Shown here one piece after another: positions 1 through 4,982 of a stretch of 5,046 bases of DNA. The stretch comes from an uncultured Clostridia bacterium (GTDB lineage Bacteria; Bacillota; Clostridia; Christensenellales; Aristaeellaceae): positions 1-5,046 of the forward strand of contig CANQGC010000217.1 in assembly GCA_947600345.1 (NCBI GenBank), written 5' to 3'. Position 1 is the stretch's first letter, and each line of letters opens with the position of its first letter. The notes below the pieces were generated by a model, which did no database searches, had not been told where the DNA came from, and saw nothing but the letters and a program-made list of their open reading frames with translations. A program made the position numbers and the translations under genes.

Positions 1-72
1 CTTGCCAATTCAAGGCAGCCGCCACTTACTCTCCAAACCGCCGCGCCTACCCGCCACCGCCTCGCAAATCAT

Positions 73-82
73 CCCCCCCCCC
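73..82. repeat. C10 homopolymer run
   Basis: Ten consecutive C residues lie in C-rich, G-poor non-coding DNA about 75 bp upstream of the -35 box of the first promoter. Such tracts are prone to slippage, in vivo or during sequencing. It lies outside any supported gene, so a length change would not shift a reading frame. No function is visible. Confidence 0.8.
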
Positions 83-106
83 TCCAAGGAACCCCTCCAA
101 CCAACC

Positions 107-134
107 CCGCCCCCACCCGGCGGCCTTTTCTTTT
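107..134 (+). terminator. weak candidate terminator of an upstream gene
   Basis: CCGCC (107-111) pairs with GGCGG (119-123) around a 7-nt loop, and CC then TTTTCTTTT follows. The stem is only 5 bp, but it is all G-C and the T-rich stretch is in the right place. It would end transcription of a + strand gene lying left of the window. No coding sequence of such a gene is visible in bases 1-106, so this is a tentative call. Confidence 0.35.
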
Positions 135-156
135 CTCCCGGACAAAATCCTTCCCC

Positions 157-185
157 TTGCGCCCCACCCCAAAAAGGGCTATAAT
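157..185 (+). promoter_or_regulatory. sigma-A type promoter for the site-2 protease-scpA operon
   Basis: A perfect -10 hexamer TATAAT lies at 180-185. TTGCGC at 157-162 sits exactly 17 bp upstream and matches the TTG half of the -35 consensus. The predicted transcription start is near 192, giving a leader of about 30 nt before the TTG start at 221. A perfect AT-rich hexamer in this G+C-rich setting, correctly placed before a gene, makes the call fairly strong. Confidence 0.75.
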
Positions 186-206
186 AGAATTGAAGTATTG
201 TACGTT

Positions 207-213
207 CGGGAGG
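207..213 (+). promoter_or_regulatory. Shine-Dalgarno site that fixes a TTG start
   Basis: CGGGAGG ends 7 nt before the TTG at 221. The next in-frame ATG codons, at 233 and 242, would be 19 and 28 nt from this site, too far for normal initiation, and have no better purine-rich sequence of their own. The spacing therefore favours TTG as the initiator. Confidence 0.7.
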
Positions 214-220
214 TTCCGAT

Positions 221-982
221 TTGTTCCGCTATATGTCTTCCATGTTCAGCGACCCGCGCACGGCGCTGATGTTCTTCCTGCTGGCGTTCCCCGGCAGGCT
301 GCTGGCGATCTCCGCCCACGAGTTCGGCCACGCGCTGGTGGCCGACCGCTGCGGCGATAACACCGCGCGCATGCTCGGGCGGCTGACGCTCAACCCGCTC
401 AAGCACCTGGACCTCTGGGGCACCATCATGATGCTGGTGTTCGGCTTCGGCTGGGCCAAGCCCGTGCCCGTCAATCCCCGCAACTACCGCAACTACCGTA
501 AGGACGACCTGCTAGTGTCCATCGCGGGCGTGACGATGAACTTCCTGCTGTTCCTGCTGGGCTTCCTGTGCTGCGGCGGCATCGTGTTCGGCACGCTGCG
601 CCACGCCGGGGCGCGGAGCGCGGAGGCCGCCGAGTGGGTGCGCTACGCCGCCAGCATCAACGCCGATTCGCTGGCCGCCATCTCCGGCAGCCGCATGCTG
701 AGCTACGTCTACGAGATGCTCAGCTACTTTGTCTACGCCAACATCGGCCTGGCGATCTTCAACCTCCTGCCCATTCCCCCGCTGGACGGCTACCACGTGC
801 TCAACGACCTGGTGCTGCGCCGCAACCTGTTCGCCTCGGCCCGCGCCAGCCGCAACGCCACGATGGTGCTGTTTTTGCTGCTGTGCACCGGCGCGCTGGG
901 CACGGCGCTGAGCTACCTGGTGGGCGGCGTGATGACCGGCGCGGGCTGGCTGTTCGAACACCTGTTCGCGCTGATCCCCTGA
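221..982 (+). CDS. site-2 protease family (M50) membrane zinc metalloprotease
   Basis: A 253-residue polytopic membrane protein. HEFGH at residues 33-37 is the HExxH zinc and catalytic motif. NLLPIPPLDG at 181-190 supplies the third zinc ligand, Asp189, in the family's conserved LDG element. Hydrophobic segments lie near residues 15-40, 60-78, 98-124, 160-188 and 211-240. No PDZ or CBS domain is present, so this is a compact form. Family knowledge says such enzymes cut substrates within the membrane, but the substrate here is unknown. The segment after KPVPVNP (80-86) has AGVTMN (102-107), where many relatives have AGPxxN. Translation probably starts at TTG, judged from the Shine-Dalgarno spacing; ATG at 233 or 242 are alternatives. 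scpA follows 15 bp after the stop, so the two are very likely co-transcribed. The family assignment is secure; the physiological role is not. Confidence 0.93.
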   Translation: MFRYMSSMFSDPRTALMFFLLAFPGRLLAISAHEFGHALVADRCGDNTARMLGRLTLNPLKHLDLWGTIMMLVFGFGWAKPVPVNPRNYRNYRKDDLLVSIAGVTMNFLLFLLGFLCCGGIVFGTLRHAGARSAEAAEWVRYAASINADSLAAISGSRMLSYVYEMLSYFVYANIGLAIFNLLPIPPLDGYHVLNDLVLRRNLFASARASRNATMVLFLLLCTGALGTALSYLVGGVMTGAGWLFEHLFALIP

Positions 983-997
983 GGTCGAGGTGAATCC

Positions 998-1714
998 ATG
1001 CCCTACATCGTATCGCTCAAGCAGTTCGACGGCCCGCTGGATCTGCTGCTGACGCTGATCTCCAGCGCCAAGATCGACATCCAGGACATCTTCGTCAGCG
1101 AGATCACCGAGCAATACCTGGAATCCATGCGGCTGGTGGATGAGCTCGACATGGATTCCGCCAGCGAATTCTTGCAGATGGCGGCCACGCTGCTGGAGAT
1201 CAAGTCCCGCGCCATGCTGCCCCGGCCGCCCAAGCCCGAGGAGGAGGGCGCGCTCTCCCCCGAGGAGGAGCTGATCCGGCAGCTGACCGAGTACAAGCGC
1301 TTCAAGGAGGCCAGCGCCCGGATGAAGGCGCTGGAGGAGGAGGCGCGGGCCCTGCTCACCAAGCTGCCCGAGGAATACCCGCTGCCGCCGCCGAACATCG
1401 AGATCACCGGGCTCACGCTGGACAAGCTCGCCCGGGCCTTCCGCCGGGTGCTGGAGCGCGCCGAGCAGAACGAGCGCAACGAGCGCATGGCCAACCGGGA
1501 GATCCGCCGCGACAGCTTCACCGTCTCCGGCTGCATGGCCGCCATCGCCCGCAGGCTCCGCCGGGGCAGCTTCCGCTTCGACGAGCTGTTCGAGGACGAC
1601 TTCAACCGCGAGGAGGTCATCACCATGTTCCTGGCGGTGCTGGAGCTCACCCGGCTGAACCGGCTAAAGATCGAGCAGGCGGGCGCCTACGGCGAGATTC
1701 ACCTGAGCGCGTGA
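998..1714 (+). CDS. scpA: segregation and condensation protein A (ScpA, kleisin)
   Basis: A 238-residue cytoplasmic protein of normal ScpA length. The N-terminal signature FDGPLDLLLTLI (residues 9-20) is the kleisin segment that contacts the SMC neck, and TLLEIKSRAMLP (63-74) is a second conserved block. A charged helical middle follows (about 80-130). The C-terminal part, around residues 175-236, is the winged-helix region expected to bind the SMC head. ScpA bridges the SMC dimer and recruits ScpB in the ring complex that organises and separates bacterial chromosomes. GAGGTG (987-992) lies 5 nt before the ATG. The gene sits 15 bp downstream of the membrane protease and presumably shares its promoter. 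The oddity is the missing neighbour: scpB, normally next, is replaced by an exported VanW-like gene after a 76-bp gap. The product call is very secure. Confidence 0.97.
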   Translation: MPYIVSLKQFDGPLDLLLTLISSAKIDIQDIFVSEITEQYLESMRLVDELDMDSASEFLQMAATLLEIKSRAMLPRPPKPEEEGALSPEEELIRQLTEYKRFKEASARMKALEEEARALLTKLPEEYPLPPPNIEITGLTLDKLARAFRRVLERAEQNERNERMANREIRRDSFTVSGCMAAIARRLRRGSFRFDELFEDDFNREEVITMFLAVLELTRLNRLKIEQAGAYGEIHLSA

Positions 1715-1774
1715 GCTTCCGGGAACAAAGCGGGCCGATTTTGCATCTAAGAGTGGTAGAAAACCTTCAACCGC

Positions 1775-1782
1775 AAGGGGGG
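1775..1782 (+). promoter_or_regulatory. Shine-Dalgarno site of the VanW-like gene
   Basis: AAGGGGGG lies 8 nt before the ATG at 1791 and supports that start, which also gives a complete signal peptide. No convincing -10/-35 pair was found in the 76-bp gap before it, so the gene may be read through from scpA or use a weak or unusual promoter. Confidence 0.7.
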
Positions 1783-1790
1783 CTGATCCC

Positions 1791-2810
1791 ATGAGTATCA
1801 AGCGCGCGCTCGCGATGGCGCTCGCCGTGGCGCTGGCGCTGGTTTGCTGTCCGGCGCTGGCCGAGGAGACCATCGGCGCCCGCACGTCCATCACCGGCCT
1901 CGCCTGGGAGCGGCTCTCCAACCTGAACGCCGCCGCGGAGCGCATCGACGGCGCGGTCGTGCCCGGCGGGTCGAGCTTCTCCTTCAACGAGGCCATCGGC
2001 GGCGTCACCCAGGCAAACGGCTTCCAGGCCGCCGCCAACGGCAGCGGCGCGGTCGCCAACGGCGGCGGCATCGACCAGGCCGCCACCACGCTGTACCTAG
2101 CGCTCAACCAGCTCGGCGGCGACATCTGCTTCGATGAGAAGCACGCCTACGGCGAGCGCTTCACCGGCGCCTACGTGGCCGACGGCGCCAACGCCATCCA
2201 AGTGGACGAGGCGGCGGGCCTGGACTTCCGCTTCACCAACCTGGGCGGCGAGCTGACGATCCACATGTACCTCTCCGGCGACAGCCTCTTCTGCTCGCTG
2301 GACGTGCAGCCGGCGCTCGCGGACGGCTTCCTGCCCTGGGCGGGCCACGGGCCTCAGCTCCGCAGCCCCGCCGGCAGCGCCGAGATCGCGCTGGAGGGCA
2401 GCGAGGCCCTGATCAGCAACATCACCCTCGCCGCCAGCAGCATCAACGACACCGTGCTCTCCCAGGGCGACCTGTTCTCCTTCAACGAATCGGTGGGGCC
2501 CCGCAGCGAGCGCTTCGGCTACCAGAGCGCGGTCAACGGCCGGGGCTCGAAGGTCATCGGCGGGGGCGTGGCCCAGGTGGCCAGCGCCATCTGGCTGGCC
2601 GTCAAAAACCTGGACGGCGTGGCCATCGTGGAGAAGTCCACCTACGGCGGCCGCTACAACCAGCACTACGTGGAGAGCTCCAACGACGCCATACTCACCG
2701 ACTACAACACCGGCGCGGACTTCTCCTTCCGCAACACCGGCGCGGAGCCGCTGACCATCGCCGTCTACGTGCGCGACGGCGTGCTGCGCTGCGAGATCTA
2801 TCGGGGCTGA
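1791..2810 (+). CDS. exported protein with two degenerate VanW-like domains
   Basis: 339 residues. A signal peptide spans residues 1-24, with a basic start, a hydrophobic core and an ALA|EE cleavage site; Cys19-Cys20 do not form a good lipobox. The mature part holds two copies of one domain, about 41-170 and 207-336. Each has an SN-x(18)-FSFNE block (FSFNE at 63-67 and 229-233), a GGG loop (91-93 and 257-259) and a YG...DF segment; the first two recur at an exact 166-residue offset. These match VanW-family landmarks as I know them (FSFNE, then GGGxCQVSSTLY). The usual cysteine after GGG is Asp95 in copy 1 and Ala261 in copy 2. VanW proteins occur in some glycopeptide-resistance clusters and in many other cell-envelope contexts, and their activity is unknown. 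No G5, peptidoglycan-binding or L,D-transpeptidase domain is visible and no other van gene is nearby, so resistance should not be inferred. Confidence 0.82.
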   Translation: MSIKRALAMALAVALALVCCPALAEETIGARTSITGLAWERLSNLNAAAERIDGAVVPGGSSFSFNEAIGGVTQANGFQAAANGSGAVANGGGIDQAATTLYLALNQLGGDICFDEKHAYGERFTGAYVADGANAIQVDEAAGLDFRFTNLGGELTIHMYLSGDSLFCSLDVQPALADGFLPWAGHGPQLRSPAGSAEIALEGSEALISNITLAASSINDTVLSQGDLFSFNESVGPRSERFGYQSAVNGRGSKVIGGGVAQVASAIWLAVKNLDGVAIVEKSTYGGRYNQHYVESSNDAILTDYNTGADFSFRNTGAEPLTIAVYVRDGVLRCEIYRG

Positions 2811-2822
2811 GCTTCGACGAAA

Positions 2823-2839
2823 TTATGAACGATTCATAA
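2823..2839. promoter_or_regulatory. 17-bp palindrome, candidate operator
   Basis: TTATGAA and TTCATAA form perfect 7-bp arms around the trinucleotide CGA. The element lies 13 bp after the VanW-like stop codon and about 40 bp upstream of the -35 of the foldase promoter. It is AT-rich in G+C-rich surroundings. The size and symmetry suit a dimeric DNA-binding protein, but in RNA it could equally be a short hairpin. The regulator, if there is one, is unknown. Confidence 0.4.
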
Positions 2840-2847
2840 ACTTTGCC

Positions 2848-2872
2848 TTCCCGGGGTTCGATGCCCCGGGAA
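2848..2872. terminator. GC-rich hairpin, possible terminator without a U tract
   Basis: TTCCCGGGG (2848-2856) pairs perfectly with CCCCGGGAA (2864-2872) around a 7-nt loop, TTCGATG. The stem is strong and sits between the VanW-like gene and the next promoter, where a terminator is expected. However, AAAAATAGTT follows on the + strand instead of a T run, so it is not a classical intrinsic terminator. It may attenuate read-through, protect the 3' end, or act as a DNA site just 6 bp from the -35. Confidence 0.45.
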
Positions 2873-2878
2873 AAATAG

Positions 2879-2907
2879 TTGTGTTTGCCGAAGCCTTGTG
2901 CTATAAT
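2879..2907 (+). promoter_or_regulatory. extended -10 promoter of the parvulin-like gene
   Basis: A perfect TATAAT lies at 2902-2907, preceded by TGC (2899-2901), which gives an extended -10 TGn element. TTGTGT at 2879-2884 is 17 bp upstream and matches the TTG half of the -35 consensus. The predicted start is near 2911-2915, leaving a leader of about 60 nt. This gives the foldase gene its own transcription unit. Confidence 0.8.
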
Positions 2908-2917
2908 CGAAGCTGGA

Positions 2918-2937
2918 GCGTCGGGCGTGGCCCGCGC
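2918..2937 (+). promoter_or_regulatory. leader hairpin near the predicted mRNA 5' end
   Basis: GCG-T-CGGGC pairs with GCCCG-CGC around a GTG loop: 8 base pairs with one bulged T at 2921. It starts only a few nucleotides after the predicted transcription start. A stable stem at that place can protect mRNA from 5' decay; this role is inferred. It leaves the Shine-Dalgarno site at 2961 free. Confidence 0.45.
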
Positions 2938-2938
2938 A

Positions 2939-2962
2939 AAACGAAACCGGAAACGAAACTGG
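2939..2962 (+). repeat. 12-bp tandem duplication in the leader
   Basis: AAACGAAACCGG (2939-2950) is followed directly by AAACGAAACTGG (2951-2962), with one mismatch. The pair fills the space between the leader hairpin and the Shine-Dalgarno GGAGG, and the second copy overlaps the first two G residues of that site. A-rich single-stranded leaders can favour ribosome loading, but here this is only a suggestion. Confidence 0.7.
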
Positions 2963-2965
2963 AGG
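2961..2965 (+). promoter_or_regulatory. Shine-Dalgarno site that fixes the foldase start
   Basis: GGAGG lies 8 nt before the ATG at 2974. The same frame is open back to a GTG at 2881, but that codon is upstream of the -10 box and could not be in the mRNA. The ATG also opens directly into a signal peptide. Together these settle the start. Confidence 0.85.
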
Positions 2966-2973
2966 AACGCAAA

Positions 2974-4656
2974 ATGACCATTCGCAAGATTTTGAGCCTG
3001 TGCCTGGCCCTGACGCTGGCGCTGAGCTGCTTCGGCGCGCTGGCGGAGGACGACCTGCAGGCCCAGCTGGACGCCGCAAACGCCAAGATCGCCGAGCTGC
3101 AGGCCCAGGTGGACACCTACTATCCTTACTACATCGCCCAGATCGTGGCGACCTACGATCCCGACGGCATCATCTGGCTGAAGGACGTGCAGGCCCAGTA
3201 CGACATGGTCTCCGCCCAGTACCAGAGCATGGGCCTCGATCTGGAGGCCTACGGCATGGCGGAGAGCGTGAAGCGCGACATCGTGGACAGCGCCGTGGAG
3301 AACAACCTGCTGCTGGCCAAGGCGGCCGAGCTGGGCCTGGATCAGTTCGACGAGGAGCAGATGGCCGCGATCGAAGCCGACGTGGACACCGAGATGGAGC
3401 AGTACATCACCGCCTACCTGAACTACTTCCACGCGGATGAGGAGGTCACCGACGAGCTGCGCGACGAGGCCGAGAAGTACTGGGTCAACAACGGCGTCAA
3501 CCGCGACGACGTGCTCGACTCCGCGAAGAAGCGCGCCGCCGCCGATGCCGCCCACGACTACGCCATCAAGGACGTGCAGGTCACCGAGGACGACGTGCAG
3601 GCCGCCTACCAGGCGCTGATCGAGGCCAACAAGCAGAGCTACGCCAACGACCGCACCTACAACTCCGACCGCAACGCCGGCGTGCCCATCGCCTGGAATC
3701 CGGAGGGCTACCGCGCCGTGAAGCACGTGCTGGTCAAATTCAGCGACGAGCAGGCCCAGCGCTACTCCGATTTGCAGAGCCAGCTCGACAGCCTGGACGC
3801 CGAGAAGGAGGCCGTCGAGCAACCCGCCGAGACGGAAGCGCCGGCGGAGGACGCCGAGCCCACTGAGGAGCCCGAGCCCACCGAGGCGCCCCGCAGCATC
3901 GACGAGATCAACGAGGACATCGCCGCCTGCACCGCCGAGCGCGACGCCCTCTACGCCGAGCTGATGCCCACCGCCCAGGAGGTCATCGACGCCTTCAACG
4001 GCGGCGCGGACTTCGACGAGCTGATTGCGAAGTACAACGGCGACCCCGGCATGCAGAACGAGCCCACCGCCACCATCGGCTACGCCGTGAGCGCGAGCTC
4101 CACCACCTGGGAGCAGGCCTTCACCGACGGCGCGATGGCCATCGCCAACGTGGGCGAGATCAGCGAGCCGGTGTACGGCAGCAACGGCATCCACATCATC
4201 TACTACATGAGCGACATCACCCCGGGCGACGTCCCGCTGGACGACATCCGCGACGGCGTGATCGCGGACGCCGAGGAGCAGGCCAACCAGGCCGCCTACG
4301 ACGCGCAGCTGGCCAAGTGGATCGAGGAGGCCAACGTGGTCTACCACTACGAGAACTTCGGCATCACCCCCGATGAGACCCCCGAGGACGAGGCCAAGGA
4401 CGAAGCTGCCGAGGAGATCATCGAGGAAGCCGAGGACGAACCGGTCGAGGAGGCCGCCGAGGAAGAAATCGAGCAGGAGGAAGCCGCCGCATCCCCCGAC
4501 GCCGCCGAGGAAGCCCTCGACGCCGCCGAAGCAGCTGAGGCCGCAGAAGCTGCCGAAGACGCAGAAGCCGCAGCAGCCGAAACCGTCGAAGATTCCGAAC
4601 CCGCCGAAGCCCCCGAAGCCTCCGAAACAGCGGAAACCCCCGAAGCCGCAGAATAA
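2974..4656 (+). CDS. exported parvulin/SurA-like peptidyl-prolyl isomerase with split PPIase domain and acidic tail
   Basis: 560 residues. The signal peptide spans 1-24 (ALA|ED); Cys19 follows ALS, a poor lipobox, so export by signal peptidase I is favoured over a PrsA-like lipoprotein. A short coiled coil (26-47) and a SurA_N-like helical region (about 85-215) follow; the latter includes VTEDDVQAAY, typical just before parvulin domains. The PPIase domain starts with RAVKHVLVKF (247-256) and resumes at AQEVIDAFNGGADFDELIAKY (334-354), ending with GEISEPVYGSNGIHIIYY (394-411). Between these lies an insertion of two predicted helices (257-283, 308-330) joined by a Pro/Glu linker (284-306). Residues 466-560 form an Ala/Glu-rich tail with no Lys or Arg after Lys475. 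Parvulins isomerise prolyl bonds and help exported proteins fold; the clients here are unknown. The gene has its own promoter and terminator. The family is well supported; catalytic activity is not proven. Confidence 0.85.
   Translation: MTIRKILSLCLALTLALSCFGALAEDDLQAQLDAANAKIAELQAQVDTYYPYYIAQIVATYDPDGIIWLKDVQAQYDMVSAQYQSMGLDLEAYGMAESVKRDIVDSAVENNLLLAKAAELGLDQFDEEQMAAIEADVDTEMEQYITAYLNYFHADEEVTDELRDEAEKYWVNNGVNRDDVLDSAKKRAAADAAHDYAIKDVQVTEDDVQAAYQALIEANKQSYANDRTYNSDRNAGVPIAWNPEGYRAVKHVLVKFSDEQAQRYSDLQSQLDSLDAEKEAVEQPAETEAPAEDAEPTEEPEPTEAPRSIDEINEDIAACTAERDALYAELMPTAQEVIDAFNGGADFDELIAKYNGDPGMQNEPTATIGYAVSASSTTWEQAFTDGAMAIANVGEISEPVYGSNGIHIIYYMSDITPGDVPLDDIRDGVIADAEEQANQAAYDAQLAKWIEEANVVYHYENFGITPDETPEDEAKDEAAEEIIEEAEDEPVEEAAEEEIEQEEAAASPDAAEEALDAAEAAEAAEAAEDAEAAAAETVEDSEPAEAPEASETAETPEAAE
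3742..3963 (+). other. helix-linker-helix insertion inside the PPIase domain
   Basis: Codons 257-330 of the foldase gene encode a charged, coiled-coil-like pair of helices separated by a linker of Pro, Glu, Ala and Thr (284-306, bases 3823-3891). In a standard parvulin the first strand (K-H-V/I-L-V) is followed closely by the first helix, so this block counts as an insertion. It could be a client-binding or dimerisation arm; this is inference. Confidence 0.6.
4369..4653 (+). repeat. low-complexity acidic Ala/Glu tail of the foldase
   Basis: Codons 466-560. In the last 85 residues there are 31 Glu and 6 Asp and no basic residue. Short Ala-Ala-Glu or Ala-Glu units recur without a strict period. 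Glutamate codons drift from GAG to GAA along the tail, and all twelve after 4545 are GAA. This looks like expansion of short coding repeats. The tail is probably disordered or helical and strongly negative. Confidence 0.75.
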
Positions 4657-4666
4657 CACTCCAAAA

Positions 4667-4708
4667 AAAGGAGGCTGCCCACCCAACCGGCAGCCTCCTT
4701 TGTATATC
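4667..4708. terminator. strong intrinsic terminator, probably bidirectional
   Basis: AAAGGAGGCTGCC (4667-4679) pairs perfectly over 13 bp with GGCAGCCTCCTTT (4689-4701), with a 9-nt loop. On the + strand the stem ends in TTT and continues GTATAT. On the - strand the descending arm runs into seven T residues, complementary to A 4663-4669. It begins 10 bp after the foldase stop codon and should end that transcript; it may also stop transcription entering from the right. Confidence 0.9.
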
Positions 4709-4762
4709 CCAAAACCAACCACAGCCTCCCCAACCCACACCCCAAGCCAACCAACAGGGGCA

Positions 4763-4778
4763 AGGGGCGGCAGCCCCT
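4763..4778. repeat. REP-like hairpin 1
   Basis: AGGGGC and GCCCCT form a 6-bp stem around GGCA. The core resembles the two hairpins at 4891 and 4994: a run of G ending in C, a short loop ending in CA, then G and a run of C. This shared design suggests one repeat family. Confidence 0.5.
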
Positions 4779-4787
4779 ACCGTCCCC

Positions 4788-4879
4788 CGAGCCCAGACTG
4801 TATCCCAGACTACCCCAGAACGTACCCCAATCGTAGCCCAAACCGTAGCCCAAACCGTAGCCCAAACCGTAGTCCATAC
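4788..4879. repeat. degenerate 12-bp tandem repeat, unit CGTAGCCCAAAC
   Basis: Three perfect units lie at 4832-4843, 4844-4855 and 4856-4867. A fourth at 4868-4879 differs at two positions. To the left the array decays into 10-12 bp versions at 4788-4797, 4798-4809, 4810-4820 and 4821-4831, all keeping a CCCA core. The unit is not palindromic and there are no spacers, so this is not a CRISPR array. It is a minisatellite-like array that probably grew at its right side. A protein-binding array cannot be excluded. Confidence 0.85.
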
Positions 4880-4884
4880 CAGCA

Positions 4885-4921
4885 GAGGTCCGGGGGCGCA
4901 GCCCCCGAACAACGGAACCTC
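4885..4921. repeat. REP-like hairpin 2 with outer clamp
   Basis: CGGGGGC (4891-4897) and GCCCCCG (4901-4907) form a perfect 7-bp stem with loop GCA. GAGGT (4885-4889) and ACCTC (4917-4921) can close an outer stem around it, with an unpaired stretch on the right side. No T run follows, so it is not an intrinsic terminator. Confidence 0.6.
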
Positions 4922-4926
4922 GCGGG

Positions 4927-4948
4927 CGCGGGGGTCGAGGTCCCCGCG
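4927..4948. repeat. GC hairpin 3
   Basis: CGCGGGG (4927-4933) pairs with CCCCGCG (4942-4948) around an 8-nt loop, GTCGAGGT. It starts 5 nt after hairpin 2. A weak 4-bp stem, CGAA/TTCG (4952-4962), follows at once. It appears to belong to the same structured block. Confidence 0.5.
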
Positions 4949-4982
4949 TAACGAAAGCTTCGCAGTTGTACTAAGCTCGGTT

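Noticed and set aside
2..184. Short + strand frame at the left edge
   Set aside because: It is Pro-rich low-complexity translation of C-rich intergenic DNA and overlaps the promoter at 157-185, with no ribosome binding site.
512..1114. 200-codon - strand frame across the protease-scpA junction
   Set aside because: It overlaps two well-identified genes. The peptide is rich in Gln, Ala, Val and His, typical of antisense shadows, and it has no initiation signals.
1715..1774. Promoter or terminator between scpA and the VanW-like gene
   Set aside because: Candidate -10 boxes (TCTAAG at 1746, TAGAAA at 1757) lack a -35 at proper distance, and the TTCC/GGAA symmetry at 1717-1725 has too small a loop for an RNA hairpin.
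1791..2810. Vancomycin-resistance gene vanW
   Set aside because: Only general VanW-domain similarity is visible, the motif cysteine is missing, and no van regulatory or ligase gene is present. VanW-like proteins are common outside resistance clusters.
2881..2973. GTG at 2881 as an earlier start of the foldase gene
   Set aside because: It lies upstream of the -10 box, so it would not be in the transcript, and it would bury the signal peptide behind 31 charged residues.
2695..4740. 681-codon open frame on the - strand, antisense to the foldase gene
   Set aside because: It is a composition shadow of a G+C-rich coding gene. Its translation is Gly/Val/Leu/Asp-rich without domain features, it runs through the terminator and the foldase promoter, and it has no Shine-Dalgarno or promoter of its own.
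4788..4879. CRISPR array
   Set aside because: Units are 12 bp and directly abutting, with no unique spacers and no cas gene nearby.
4347..4951. Open frames on both strands across the tail and 12-bp repeats (NRSP, GYGL or TVWA repeat peptides)
   Set aside because: The peptide repeats come from a 12-bp DNA repeat that stays open in several frames. There is no ribosome binding site, and the frames run through the foldase stop and terminator.
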